The notes beneath the pieces were generated by a model. That model saw nothing but the letters and a program-made list of their open reading frames with translations. It made no database searches and was not told where the DNA came from. DNA of 64,000 nucleotides from contig JAPFFF010000060.1 in assembly GCA_039105265.1 (NCBI GenBank), positions 792,435 through 856,434 of the forward strand. Reading direction: 5' to 3'. How positions within the stretch are numbered: position 1 is the stretch's first letter; each line of letters opens with the position of its first letter. Shown here in pieces: positions 31,601-38,152 of the stretch. Source of the stretch: Tritrichomonas musculus. Its lineage: Eukaryota; Parabasalia; Tritrichomonadida; Tritrichomonadidae. Both the position numbers and the translations under genes were made by a program.

Positions 31601-34094
31601 AGGAAAAGAACTATCACTACTTAATAATTATATTAAAGCTGCTTTGAAATATAATTATGATGAAAATTTGGAAAAAATAATTAGTGACTTTAATGCAGAA
31701 ATTAATGACACAACAAAAGAAGTAGATTTGAATCAAGAAAAAGATGAATTATCAAATGCTTATGAAATTGTGAAATATTGTAAATTAACTCCATTACAGA
31801 AAAGATATGAAAGTGCTTTTGGAAGAAAAATATCTTTGGATCAAATGATGTATTATCCATATCAAATTCGTGACAAAGTTCAATGGAAAATACAAAATGA
31901 AAAAGATTTACAATTTGATATCGATACTGCTTATCATGCAAATCTTGCAAGAATATCTCATAAAGAATCTCAAGAATTTCAAGGAATTGCTAAAAATGAA
32001 CAAGTTTCATTTGAAAAATTCTTAGATAAATTACGATATGATGAAGAATCTAAAACTTACTCAAAAGTGACAGAAGATGAATTGATAAGTTTATATAAAA
32101 CAGCAATAAAGAATTATGAACAAGAAAAAATTGCTACCGAAAAGAAAATCAACGAAAATATAGACGCAATAAATAAAAATTTGGAAGAAGGTTCAAAAGT
32201 GACAAAAGAAGAATTGAAAGGATTAACTTATTCAGCAAAAGATTTGGATTATGTGAATGCAATTTTAGACTTCAAACCGTTATATGAAAATCATTTTGGA
32301 AAAACAAAAATTAATGTGAAGGATATTGTTAATAAATTTGCACCAGATACGAAAAATATTGATTGGATGTATGTATTAGAAAGTATTGCATTTATTCCAT
32401 TATTAGATGACCATAATACACTTCAAAAGAAATTAGGAACGATGAAAACGGAAGATGTGACATATGTTCATAAAACTTATATTGAACCAGAAATAGCAAA
32501 AAGACCAGAGAAAAAAGTGAAAGTAGATGATATTCGAAATGCATATGTAAAATATAAAGAACAAGTTAAAAAGGAAAAGAAAGAATATTTCAAGAATCTA
32601 TTAGAAGAATATCATAAACATATCGACGATAGTTCTGAAACATATGAAAAGTTAGCTGAATTATATCCGTCATTGGATGATTTAGAAAGATATTTGAAAT
32701 TAAATCGCTATATTGCAAAGACGAATAAATATTATCGAGATCTGAAAACAAATTATAAGAAAGAAAATACTCTCTTAAAATATGATGATTATAAAGATAA
32801 ACCATTGAATAATTTGGAACCAAGTATCATTCTTTTGCAACAAAAAGAGAATGAAGCAAAGAAACAATGGGATGATGAGAAAGCAAAAGATGATAAAGAG
32901 AAAGAACATAAAAAGAAAGTCGAAGAGAAATTAAAAGATTTGAATTCGTATCGTCGAAAAATAAATATGACTGAAATTGGATTTGAAAGATTTAAGAATC
33001 AAGATACTGAAACTGCATTACATGAAATTCAAAATATGATAAATGAAGCTCAAGAAAAAGAAAGACAACAAAATCAAAATAATGGTAATACAATTGGTGG
33101 TGCATTAAGAAATACTGGGTATACAAATCCATTCAATAAGCCCGCAACAACACCAACAACAAATACAACACCAACAACCACAACAACAACACCAACAACC
33201 ACAAATACAGATTTAACAATTAATGATGATTCAGAAAAGAAAGAAGAGAATGTTTGGGCTAAACGTTATGAAGGTGGAATTACAAGTTTAATTCAACAAA
33301 GTTCGAAAGGTAATGTATCAATACGCCAATTATTGTTAGAACAACAAAAGAAAAATAAATTAAGTGGGAGACCATCAATAATGTCTCAATTCAATGAAAA
33401 TCTTCCTCCTAAACCTGTTGTTCCATATCAAACAAATTCAAATATAAATAATTTATTTTCATCTAAAACAACAATGACAGAAGAGAAAGAAACACCAATA
33501 GAAAAGAAACCATTAGTAAGTCCAATATCTGAAAAACCAATGACAATGACAAAAATAGAACCTGGTAAGAAAATTAACTTATTACCTACAAAAGTTGACG
33601 AACCAGAAGTAATTCAAACAAAATCAATGACTCAAATTTTACCAAGAAGAGGTCGGAAAAATGCACCATTACGATTCAAAGTATTGGCTCAAAAACAGAA
33701 ACCAATTGAAACAAAAATTGAGGAAAAGATTGATAATGATGATGATGATGATGTTGAGGAAGTTAAACCAAAGAAACCAACAATTAATACAAAAGCTAAA
33801 GGAAATAAGAATTTGAAGAAACAAAAATCAGAAAGAAGTAAACTTTTGAAAAAGAAGAAGAAAGAACCAAAAAATAAATTTGATATTGATATTGAAGCGA
33901 AAACAAAACCAAAAATAATTGATGAAAAAAGTACAATCGACAAACTCGATCTATCAAAAACAACACCTGTAAAACCTATTATTGATCCTGTAAAACCTAT
34001 TATTGATCCTGTAAAACCTATTATCACATCTGAAACTCCAAGTGTTATTTCAAATAATCCTCAATTAATGAAGTTTCTGAATTCAAAGCTTTAA
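22659..34094 (+). CDS. Giant 3811-residue coiled-coil-rich protein of the virion block
   Basis: A single open frame of 11.4 kb, first ATG, TAAA stop. It is Lys/Glu/Asn/Tyr/Trp-rich and largely helical, with no membrane segment and few Cys. The tail differs: a Thr/Pro linker (about residues 3495-3517), a Pro-rich region, an acidic run DDDDD, a Lys-rich part (about 3725-3740) and three DPVKPII repeats before the end. It lies first in the rightward virion block, followed within 40 bases by the small acidic gene and then the ATPase. No known domain is recognised. Position and size suggest a structural or scaffolding protein, such as an inner layer or a tape-measure-like organiser. That is inference. 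It is unusually long for any Polinton-like element. Confidence 0.9.
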   Translation: MTENQQPLTQDQKIDLALANLREKGWHLWRNTIAFPNAAYVEMAEFFYSNCIELLNFGVENGNAIPDLSLLFDYYMNFPEQMQFIGLDVIHYLRFVVDVLFAQTVRDNYFPGYDIQKIHNQFIDFKNNNGPNLMICKSDFARGRVTALQNYWKEIDWKYYSIYQLNYDFVGITEFEAAFWWKLLQRIYHNNEYYQQTFIEIRQKFYDKSLDEKVFDNDEVKMGNYRFFLNSDIYVDMHQINWTVLQQLRNPNFKLYQDVEKIKQYLLRTIPGTNDELLTPDDFDIRVEDYYNDFVSGGIESVIIELDELIDCFERLGKENYQNIPTFFTIVCIRLALNGIKWLDFQKAKPDLLNFIKWCEENKIQDMDNIRNIEDVSKNLVKFAQDKTKSLSSWIIEQKTRDEYIRKLKAAKAKKELCTRYQSFIDEADTTHPVSIAACGLKIEQRYSEISKAQPLLDPVDIYNNILMEKDKELLAINKDKANELKEQAEYDESYWKDEIWRYSLPVYFASDDGAVDKDKNEIPLTLVGANQFANTIAKEYPMNPGDAKQFLNDMVDPNNFDQMEKYWTAFNAMIYTNLQFLMNAQEWNSEEFFNYWYPLAKSFQNKVREYQKSIDQQYQKADDSVRIKAKEEMTHQLLKEQYEQYKKDLDAFLKQNPEREGQVYRIYYDKKIQEKLLAAKEAEQANEEDENMDQPFEVPGLTDDQVLDNYINQLSPDPTKRGLSDKEMLNEVREPNIANYGNNWLAKILQQIEGLPCIRLKEWIDIQGDMEEMRTKNYASSNELSQDMENRRIANTKTLIGWIGGQYLKFDRNENGENIITKLSMVGCSNGWTWTDFVHLCKLYKRSIDQFRQEISGIYQKLYESAGLKIGEDEFIDQVFDEMENLWTTRQQIKFKDQILEEWKERYANQIYLNDFQRIQSRLISSAKQIFKDFNLSDKIITGYVLQFFPDDKTTNWQPKETTAHNNLLAKREELERVKQIRNGMIETIIERKKKENEALNITNYNEKSDRDKFQQLYINGDRIIQDSLTEDLNQIMESSQTSLDNAVRKNIQKKVKEIYDSHGFSVDKDTIKSEANAIFTANNFDHDLNKLNIRLASSKNSIGLAFEEIIRTKIAPDIDVINAIAKYVSGVNSYDKNGEIQKYYQTHFSNEKEAIEFINNEAKKWHTREEEAIEKENARIIQTINQKYREAQRKFDDKDVKNVLGLFTSQDSIDAKENAYNQWIIDWDSAQKIIDKRTIEIRKTIEERMKITGERFNDNEVNNEIYLSHIYNNKKQNEVLNDLTKRLEKEQKMVEDTRKNIELETLKIQLKDAYGKEFNENLWNTILLDQTTPNINEKIKQMITDKNHQKGEDEKNLTNLLTECFSDAFSDYASGYTKFTPNAIESIMIANPECNTISKLVIYLNQHRKNFKWTGTIFKKWNKYQIWEEVADSRKFSEVGGKFDQLWILTESYADILKLFNYSVATLEQLKHHQRREEKVREYVESWETIKRQKNQTSSFMSEIEKYSQGKTKEEREDFEMEIIGHCESKEEISSYMKARGSYIALGKNMDNYADRLKFEDYYRNFSKEPDMVLKIESMVGNVPIENVPQITALEGQLMNTYPKKFSHKVFNSTKESWFKNNGKAYLLYLQYEQKYQEYLRFFQKRQNYDTFLDFSIHNGGDFTTLGTYITKEVNELTDAEKRIQTSISVLNKINELNELLPKENQYSVQTVAVAYRNETIPEIDSKLQNLINEQESYRNTNENLDEAIIRWRALFPEDLKSSTDWRTEFGSNGAAINAINKLSHIYEFWYRTHPYEGVNLWKYIHENAQDSINTAQEKLQKYYDENKYKYNTWDGNNLLKKYVQQYYQGFGRSIAEAAGFLFGKFDGNLEDCLKFFEGYEKNLKINQSFSKKGNKKFNDIGHFFNEYMSKNTKENKYTFLNQFKTDYKNYKKTRESWRTNKDYIKSQDILPKLKPEFISTITQVDMSWNEDEMYSKYLIPIAQLYYKQLHKGQDFDISNYAKDKVCFNAIVEKCDKKQKDLDTWDKSNIEATYISYQNSQQIESKLTWEQFKDKYQTPEKAQIAIDIDKYRKLIKEKLDITDEDLPGQTRFKGYHETEIGSQKRLDWLRRYYTNLTEKFNESWKSGTMLTIYNNFREKYSDDPDYSTIEKTASKYGFDYLTGKTDLNYRYHLALYKEKFNEEYKPSIAPEKNEEKEVIIEDIKKKIQSVDQYNNLNFLLVLQKYNSSAEHQLEVVDIVKNFGKDYSNAIIWLECEKLKNDIIALQPDTAEKVRAITNSITGKQELQTLYRDATKDAAAFQSTEFHQLLSKYNEYRNEHNSVDDIQRKFSTKDYIKCVNLMKCDILEKILVTNYKYTKENLKNVKESDAGLRLDHLQKIEMDLKKKIEEFESDPGVVKFWDIYRLAEDAEYRDKRNLLVAKKYDLDLAFNEVYSKAWNALSADEGIINGNSIKEKNQNYYILIDSWLKKKDIFDKDPLIQEYLNMPQNKVTITGLLKRYKSNTNPEEVRIDARCYVLNEMNKVVYEKYLKETNEKDDKYLTITDQKELAEYFRKKQEQHNKDQIDWKKLDPLRLEWNKIHTGDDKKFLKDWQAVYKYWNGQLQQATVELKLEKDKHNWQKEFQEPFIPPDKMSANDVLKKIQDYWKIYSRFYQNYSNFISNWKEYTSRYPTEKLTMDKIIDTYKSDVVTANNFLKYGILKSKYKSVYKKDYAIKNDYPTPEDIDALETEIATYSKRQEESKTDTELMDAFREMESKYDDNQETLRELLEKNKFDPKTTKFKLKIKNKIKDFETDYKIIYTLNQVEEFGSTPESRYNYLDKEYKRIQNEYSKLEAMPKIKEYLDYYNDDLGEGKSLKDLFSEETNGHNAYKTYYHILITVHNKLNPNKAKDTTKEPESYKRACDDLKLEIENIREAIKKFGGNAVWKKLTNSEKDELVAEYKNTSYGHVRMAMKTEIEEYNKKNDHEFKFDDIRKKFEKKGKELSLLNNYIKAALKYNYDENLEKIISDFNAEINDTTKEVDLNQEKDELSNAYEIVKYCKLTPLQKRYESAFGRKISLDQMMYYPYQIRDKVQWKIQNEKDLQFDIDTAYHANLARISHKESQEFQGIAKNEQVSFEKFLDKLRYDEESKTYSKVTEDELISLYKTAIKNYEQEKIATEKKINENIDAINKNLEEGSKVTKEELKGLTYSAKDLDYVNAILDFKPLYENHFGKTKINVKDIVNKFAPDTKNIDWMYVLESIAFIPLLDDHNTLQKKLGTMKTEDVTYVHKTYIEPEIAKRPEKKVKVDDIRNAYVKYKEQVKKEKKEYFKNLLEEYHKHIDDSSETYEKLAELYPSLDDLERYLKLNRYIAKTNKYYRDLKTNYKKENTLLKYDDYKDKPLNNLEPSIILLQQKENEAKKQWDDEKAKDDKEKEHKKKVEEKLKDLNSYRRKINMTEIGFERFKNQDTETALHEIQNMINEAQEKERQQNQNNGNTIGGALRNTGYTNPFNKPATTPTTNTTPTTTTTTPTTTNTDLTINDDSEKKEENVWAKRYEGGITSLIQQSSKGNVSIRQLLLEQQKKNKLSGRPSIMSQFNENLPPKPVVPYQTNSNINNLFSSKTTMTEEKETPIEKKPLVSPISEKPMTMTKIEPGKKINLLPTKVDEPEVIQTKSMTQILPRRGRKNAPLRFKVLAQKQKPIETKIEEKIDNDDDDDVEEVKPKKPTINTKAKGNKNLKKQKSERSKLLKKKKKEPKNKFDIDIEAKTKPKIIDEKSTIDKLDLSKTTPVKPIIDPVKPIIDPVKPIITSETPSVISNNPQLMKFLNSKL

Positions 34095-34131
34095 ATTTAT
34101 CTTCTTTGATTTTTATTTTTATTCAAAAATC

Positions 34132-34605
34132 ATGAGTAACGCAGAGATAACAGAATTAAGAAAGTTGTTACAGGAATTCAAGAAACCAGAAAAGAAACCA
34201 AGAAAATTATCAGCATTAAATAAATTTAAGAAATATGTTATGGGAAGAGTTACTGAAAAAGCTTTAGCAGAAACAAATTATGTTGATTTAATTCCAGTTG
34301 ACAAAATGAGATTATTATGTAAAGCTTATCCAATTGTTTGGAATCAATTAGTTTTACAACCACTTTATCAAGAATATGGTTTAACAACAGAAGAAGAACA
34401 AAGAAGATATCGTGGAAATAAAACAACTCAAGAAGATTATCATAAAATTGTTGACGGTTTAATTGAAAAATTGAAAACTGGACCAAAAGACGATAGACAA
34501 CATTTTGAAGAAGATATTGAACAATTATTAGTAGCTGCAATTCAACAAGCATCAAGTGAATTTGATGATGATGATGATGGAGAAGAAGAAATTACTGAAG
34601 AGTAA
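34132..34605 (+). CDS. Small protein with acidic tail, virion block
   Basis: 157 residues. The N-terminus is basic (KKPEKKPRKLSALNKFKKY), the middle helical (DLIPVDKMRLLCKAYPIVWN), and the C-terminus acidic (DDDDDGEEEITEE). It lies between the giant gene and the packaging ATPase on the same strand. The bipolar charge fits a chaperone or scaffold contact between basic DNA-bound proteins and the capsid, but no family is recognised. The stop reads TAAA. Confidence 0.8.
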   Translation: MSNAEITELRKLLQEFKKPEKKPRKLSALNKFKKYVMGRVTEKALAETNYVDLIPVDKMRLLCKAYPIVWNQLVLQPLYQEYGLTTEEEQRRYRGNKTTQEDYHKIVDGLIEKLKTGPKDDRQHFEEDIEQLLVAAIQQASSEFDDDDDGEEEITEE

Positions 34606-34651
34606 ATTTTTATTACTTTTTTTTACATAATTTAGTCGGAATTTAAAAAAT

Positions 34652-35515
34652 ATGAGTGACAGTGATTATTTCAGTGATAGCGAAGAAGAAGAAGTTAATT
34701 TTGCAAAAGAAAACATTAGATCAAAAATAAAAGCAAGGTTAAAATCAAATTTGAGTCCAAAAAATGATTCTTTAATTGCTCCAATTCATGAAGATATTGT
34801 TGCTAAATATAATTCTGTTAATGTTATTGTAGGTAAACAAAGTATGGGAAAAACAGTTACAGCATTAGAAGAAATAATTAAAATTTCAATACTTAATACT
34901 CATCATTTATTAGTTTATGTTACAAAAGATGGTGAAGAGAACGATAAAAGTTGGTTATCATTGAAACCATTATTACAAATGCCGACAGTAGTGGTTAGTG
35001 AAAAAGATGCTGAAAAATGTATCGATGAATTATTAGCAGCAAAAAGTTTATATTACAAAATTCGAAGAGAAAGAACAAAAAATAAAATTAAACAAGAACA
35101 ACTCGATGATTTATTTAATGTTTTATTTGTTGAAGATTTTGATAGAGAATATTTACATTCAATTGTATTATTTGATGATATTTCTAATTCAAAATTATTC
35201 TCATCTGAAGAATCATTTTTTAGTCAATTATTACGTAGATGTCGTCATACAAATATGTCTTATTTCTTATTAGTTCAAGGTTGGAAAGGGTTAAAACCAC
35301 ATATTAAAAATGAAATAAGTACATTATATTTATTACCTGGTTTTAATAAACAACAATTACGTTACATTTATTCTCAAGCTGCTAGTAATTTAGATTTTGA
35401 AGACTTTTTTGATGCATTTCAACAATTAAATGAAATGAAACATGAACATCCTGATGAACATCCAATGATTGTTATTCAATGTTCTTCAGGTGGTGATACA
35501 TATATTAGGTCTTAG
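34652..35515 (+). CDS. FtsK/HerA-type (A32-like) genome packaging ATPase
   Basis: 287 residues. Walker A GKQSMGKT at about 61-68; Walker B IVLFDDI at about 171-177; a polar sensor-like SYFLLVQGW follows at about 203-211; then an Arg-rich LLRRCRH just before it. This spacing and length match the viral packaging ATPases of the HerA/FtsK superfamily (A32-like) used by Polintons, virophages and giant viruses to drive DNA into a double-jelly-roll capsid. The acidic Ser/Asp/Glu N-terminus (about 1-15) is extra. It stands two genes before the capsid genes, the usual neighbourhood. Confidence 0.9.
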   Translation: MSDSDYFSDSEEEEVNFAKENIRSKIKARLKSNLSPKNDSLIAPIHEDIVAKYNSVNVIVGKQSMGKTVTALEEIIKISILNTHHLLVYVTKDGEENDKSWLSLKPLLQMPTVVVSEKDAEKCIDELLAAKSLYYKIRRERTKNKIKQEQLDDLFNVLFVEDFDREYLHSIVLFDDISNSKLFSSEESFFSQLLRRCRHTNMSYFLLVQGWKGLKPHIKNEISTLYLLPGFNKQQLRYIYSQAASNLDFEDFFDAFQQLNEMKHEHPDEHPMIVIQCSSGGDTYIRS

Positions 35516-35807
35516 AGTTAATAAAATTTATAACATCATTCAAAGTAATTTTAATTTTTGCAATATCATCTTTTATCTTCAAAATTTCTGAATCGTCTTT
35601 TTCTTCTTCTTCATTGACCTTCTTTAACATTAATTCACCTTTGATTTTAGTAATACGATAACCTTGAATATGATACTTTTTGTTTAGTTTATGTGTTGTT
35701 TCTGAATCTAGTTGTTCTTTGTTCTTAGAATAGAATAAATTAAACTCATCCGTTGTGTTAAACTCTTTTAAATAATTTTGAATTGGTTCAATAATTTTCA
35801 ATTCCAT
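35505..35807 (-). CDS. Small hypothetical protein, opposite strand in the virion block
   Basis: 100 residues starting MELKIIEPIQNYLKEF. A central YHIQGYRITKIKGEL section is followed by a Glu-rich coiled-coil tail. Its stop codon region overlaps the end of the ATPase gene by 11 bases (convergent). Short charged proteins of this kind are common beside capsid genes of Polinton-like elements, but I do not recognise the family. Confidence 0.7.
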   Translation of the reverse strand: MELKIIEPIQNYLKEFNTTDEFNLFYSKNKEQLDSETTHKLNKKYHIQGYRITKIKGELMLKKVNEEEEKDDSEILKIKDDIAKIKITLNDVINFINSKT

Positions 35808-35859
35808 TTTAAAAAAAAATAAAATTTATTTAAACATTTTTGAAACTATTTAAAACAAT

Positions 35860-35991
35860 ATGCTGATTGAAATTCTCTTAGGAACGCTTGTTTTAATTGA
35901 ATTAGTGAACACATTATTAAGAGTGATAAAACTTTTCCCTCCTGATGATCCACCAATAGATGAAGAAGTAAGAAGGCGAATGTATTCTTAG
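35860..35991 (+). CDS. Tiny single-pass membrane protein
   Basis: 43 residues, ATG at 35860 and TAG at 35989-35991. A hydrophobic N-terminal helix (MLIEILLGTLVLIELVNTLL) is followed by a Pro/acidic/Arg tail. It overlaps the convergent gene at 35988 by 4 bases, consistent with dense packing. Small membrane proteins occur in many double-jelly-roll viruses; the role here is unknown. Confidence 0.5.
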   Translation: MLIEILLGTLVLIELVNTLLRVIKLFPPDDPPIDEEVRRRMYS

Positions 35992-36254
35992 TCACCAGGT
36001 TCTTTATCATACGCAGGTTGTAAGAATTTATCTTTTCCTGTTGCATTCCAAGATTGAACACGATCATTCACTGCTCGAATTCCTTTGCCAACACCACCCA
36101 AAATAGTTCCAGCAGTTCCTCCAACAGTTCCTCCTAATTTTTCTATGGCTGGTGCAACGTAATCTGATGCAAATTGTAAAATTTTAGGTCCATTTTTCTT
36201 TGCAAAGTTTGCAATATTGGTTCCGATTCTTTTAATCCATGTTCCAAAAGCCAT
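35988..36254 (-). CDS. Small amphipathic Gly-rich protein, candidate minor virion protein
   Basis: 88 residues starting MAFGTWIKRIGTNIANFAKK. A basic amphipathic N-terminal helix leads into a Gly/Ala/Thr-rich hydrophobic stretch (GGTVGGTAGTILGGVGKGI) and a polar tail. Such a layout recalls the membrane-active internal proteins of adenoviruses (pVI-like) and of relatives, which lie beside capsid genes. That is similarity of style, not proven homology. It immediately precedes the major capsid genes, on the opposite strand. Confidence 0.65.
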   Translation of the reverse strand: MAFGTWIKRIGTNIANFAKKNGPKILQFASDYVAPAIEKLGGTVGGTAGTILGGVGKGIRAVNDRVQSWNATGKDKFLQPAYDKEPGD

Positions 36255-36330
36255 CTTTTTTAATTTCGTCTATTTTTCATCTTTGAAAAAAATTGGCTTT
36301 TCGAATTTTTTAAATTCTTCATAAAAACAG

Positions 36331-38121
36331 ATGACATATCAAAACGCACAATTTAAGAATTCAGGAAATGATGAAGGTGACATATTAAACTTTTTCAATA
36401 ATCATTTGAGGACATTAGTACAAAAGAATGGAGGAGATAATACTTTTTCAATTGTTGAGGAATTATGTCATGACAAAGATGAACCTATTCCAATTGGTAC
36501 AAAAACAAAAATAAGATTAACTCATTCTGGTCATACAATCTCCCAAATAGAAAAAGGTTTTATCAAATTAGATTTAGACATGAAACTAAAATTGAAAACA
36601 CCTTATGCTGCTGGAACTACATTAGATCCTTGTGCACATCTAAATTATATCTTTATTGGCTTCAAAAATGCAGCTGAAATAATATCTGAATTACAATTTT
36701 GGGTTGATGGAAAATTAATTAGTGGTTATCATCAAAGTGAAATGATTAAAGAAACTTTTGCATATAATTCAATTAGACCAAAAGATTCCAAAAATAACGC
36801 AGCTCATGCTCATTCATTATGGGAAAGCGTATGTTGCATGAGTCCAAATGTTGCAGGTGTTTATGTTCCTCTCATTGCTTTTCAAAATAATGTTACTGTT
36901 CCTGTTCATATGGAATTGAATATACCATTCACCGATTTGTTAGCTTTACAAGCTTGGAGATTGTATCCAAATCGAATTTTAGGTGAAGTTGAAATAGAAG
37001 TCAAATTTTCTCTTGATGCTCTTGTTTGGTGTCAAATTCAACCTAAAAATGTTGGTGAAATCAAAAGATTTTGGGACTTACCGCTTAATGGACAAAAACA
37101 ATATTCTGCTCCGAATTTACCTTTATTGAATCGATTTTCTCAATATAGGGATGAGATAATAACCGTTGGAGAATGTAAGAAAGAAGATAATACTTCACTG
37201 GGTGATGGTTATCTCACTGGAAACGGTGATTATTATTTAGGAATCTGTGATCTCTACAAAAAGAATAATGCATTTGATTCAATTGTTTGGAAAATATCCA
37301 AAAATTCCCTTGAGATCGCGAATGATGACGTTCGCATTGTCAAATGTCGATCGAATTGTAGTGGATTTGGAGTCAAACCTGATGTAATTGAATCATTAAT
37401 GACAACATTACAAGAACCAATCATCATTCCTTCGCAAGAATTAACCAAATATCAATTTGATATGAGGGTAACGGGAGGACGGATTGATATTTCAAAATCT
37501 GTTCCATTAAAGAATGCAACAAATATTACAATGATGTTTCCAGCAAAAACTACTCATACAACAGTTTATCAAAATGTTATGTTAGAGCAGTGTTGGTTAT
37601 CAGTCAATAAAAAGAAATATCCAGAAACTTATTTTGATAATACTTGGGATGGAAGATTTGTTCAATATCAATTAATGGCTAATGAATTAGATGGAAATAT
37701 TGAACCAACAGATGAATTTGTTGAATCAATCTCAAAACCAATCAATAATGTTTATCCAAAACATATGTGGATAACCGGAGAGCCAGTCGAAAAAGAGAGA
37801 TTTTTATTATGTCCTTTTGATAATACAAGTTTTGGAATCAATTTCCAATTAGAACGTGGAAATTCTGGTTATGTTTTCGATGGTGTTGATTCTGGAAATC
37901 AAGCAGTATCAATTGAATTTAAAGGAAATCTCTTAAACAGTGATACAAATAATGCATATCTTTATCCCGATGTCTCTCAGACTGGAAGGCTAATTGCAGT
38001 CCAAAGTGATAAACAAGAACCAATTCCAGAAATGTGGATTTGTTCGGATACTTATTGGACTTGGTCAATTCAAGATGGAGTTCAATATTACCCACGTGGA
38101 AGGCCAACTGGTTATGACTAA
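36331..38121 (+). CDS. Major capsid protein, paralogue 1 (double jelly-roll)
   Basis: 596 residues starting MTYQNAQFKNSGNDEGDILN. Length, beta-rich composition, position after the packaging ATPase and a tandem paralogue all point to the double-jelly-roll major capsid protein. Landmarks conserved with paralogue 2: GNDEGDILNFFN, LTHxxHTISQIEK, FVDGKL-like motifs, LALQAWRLYPN, LMANELDG, NFQLERGNSGYVFDG, and the C-terminal PEMWICSDTYWTWSIQDGVQ. The identification rests on context and style; a structure prediction would settle it. Confidence 0.8.
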   Translation: MTYQNAQFKNSGNDEGDILNFFNNHLRTLVQKNGGDNTFSIVEELCHDKDEPIPIGTKTKIRLTHSGHTISQIEKGFIKLDLDMKLKLKTPYAAGTTLDPCAHLNYIFIGFKNAAEIISELQFWVDGKLISGYHQSEMIKETFAYNSIRPKDSKNNAAHAHSLWESVCCMSPNVAGVYVPLIAFQNNVTVPVHMELNIPFTDLLALQAWRLYPNRILGEVEIEVKFSLDALVWCQIQPKNVGEIKRFWDLPLNGQKQYSAPNLPLLNRFSQYRDEIITVGECKKEDNTSLGDGYLTGNGDYYLGICDLYKKNNAFDSIVWKISKNSLEIANDDVRIVKCRSNCSGFGVKPDVIESLMTTLQEPIIIPSQELTKYQFDMRVTGGRIDISKSVPLKNATNITMMFPAKTTHTTVYQNVMLEQCWLSVNKKKYPETYFDNTWDGRFVQYQLMANELDGNIEPTDEFVESISKPINNVYPKHMWITGEPVEKERFLLCPFDNTSFGINFQLERGNSGYVFDGVDSGNQAVSIEFKGNLLNSDTNNAYLYPDVSQTGRLIAVQSDKQEPIPEMWICSDTYWTWSIQDGVQYYPRGRPTGYD

Positions 38122-38152
38122 GATAAGATCTAAATTTTTTTTGCAAGAACAA

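Noticed and set aside
22440-34027. Many antisense open frames across the giant gene
   Set aside because: Leu/Phe/His-rich shadows of a Lys/Glu/Asn-rich gene, with no start context or motif.
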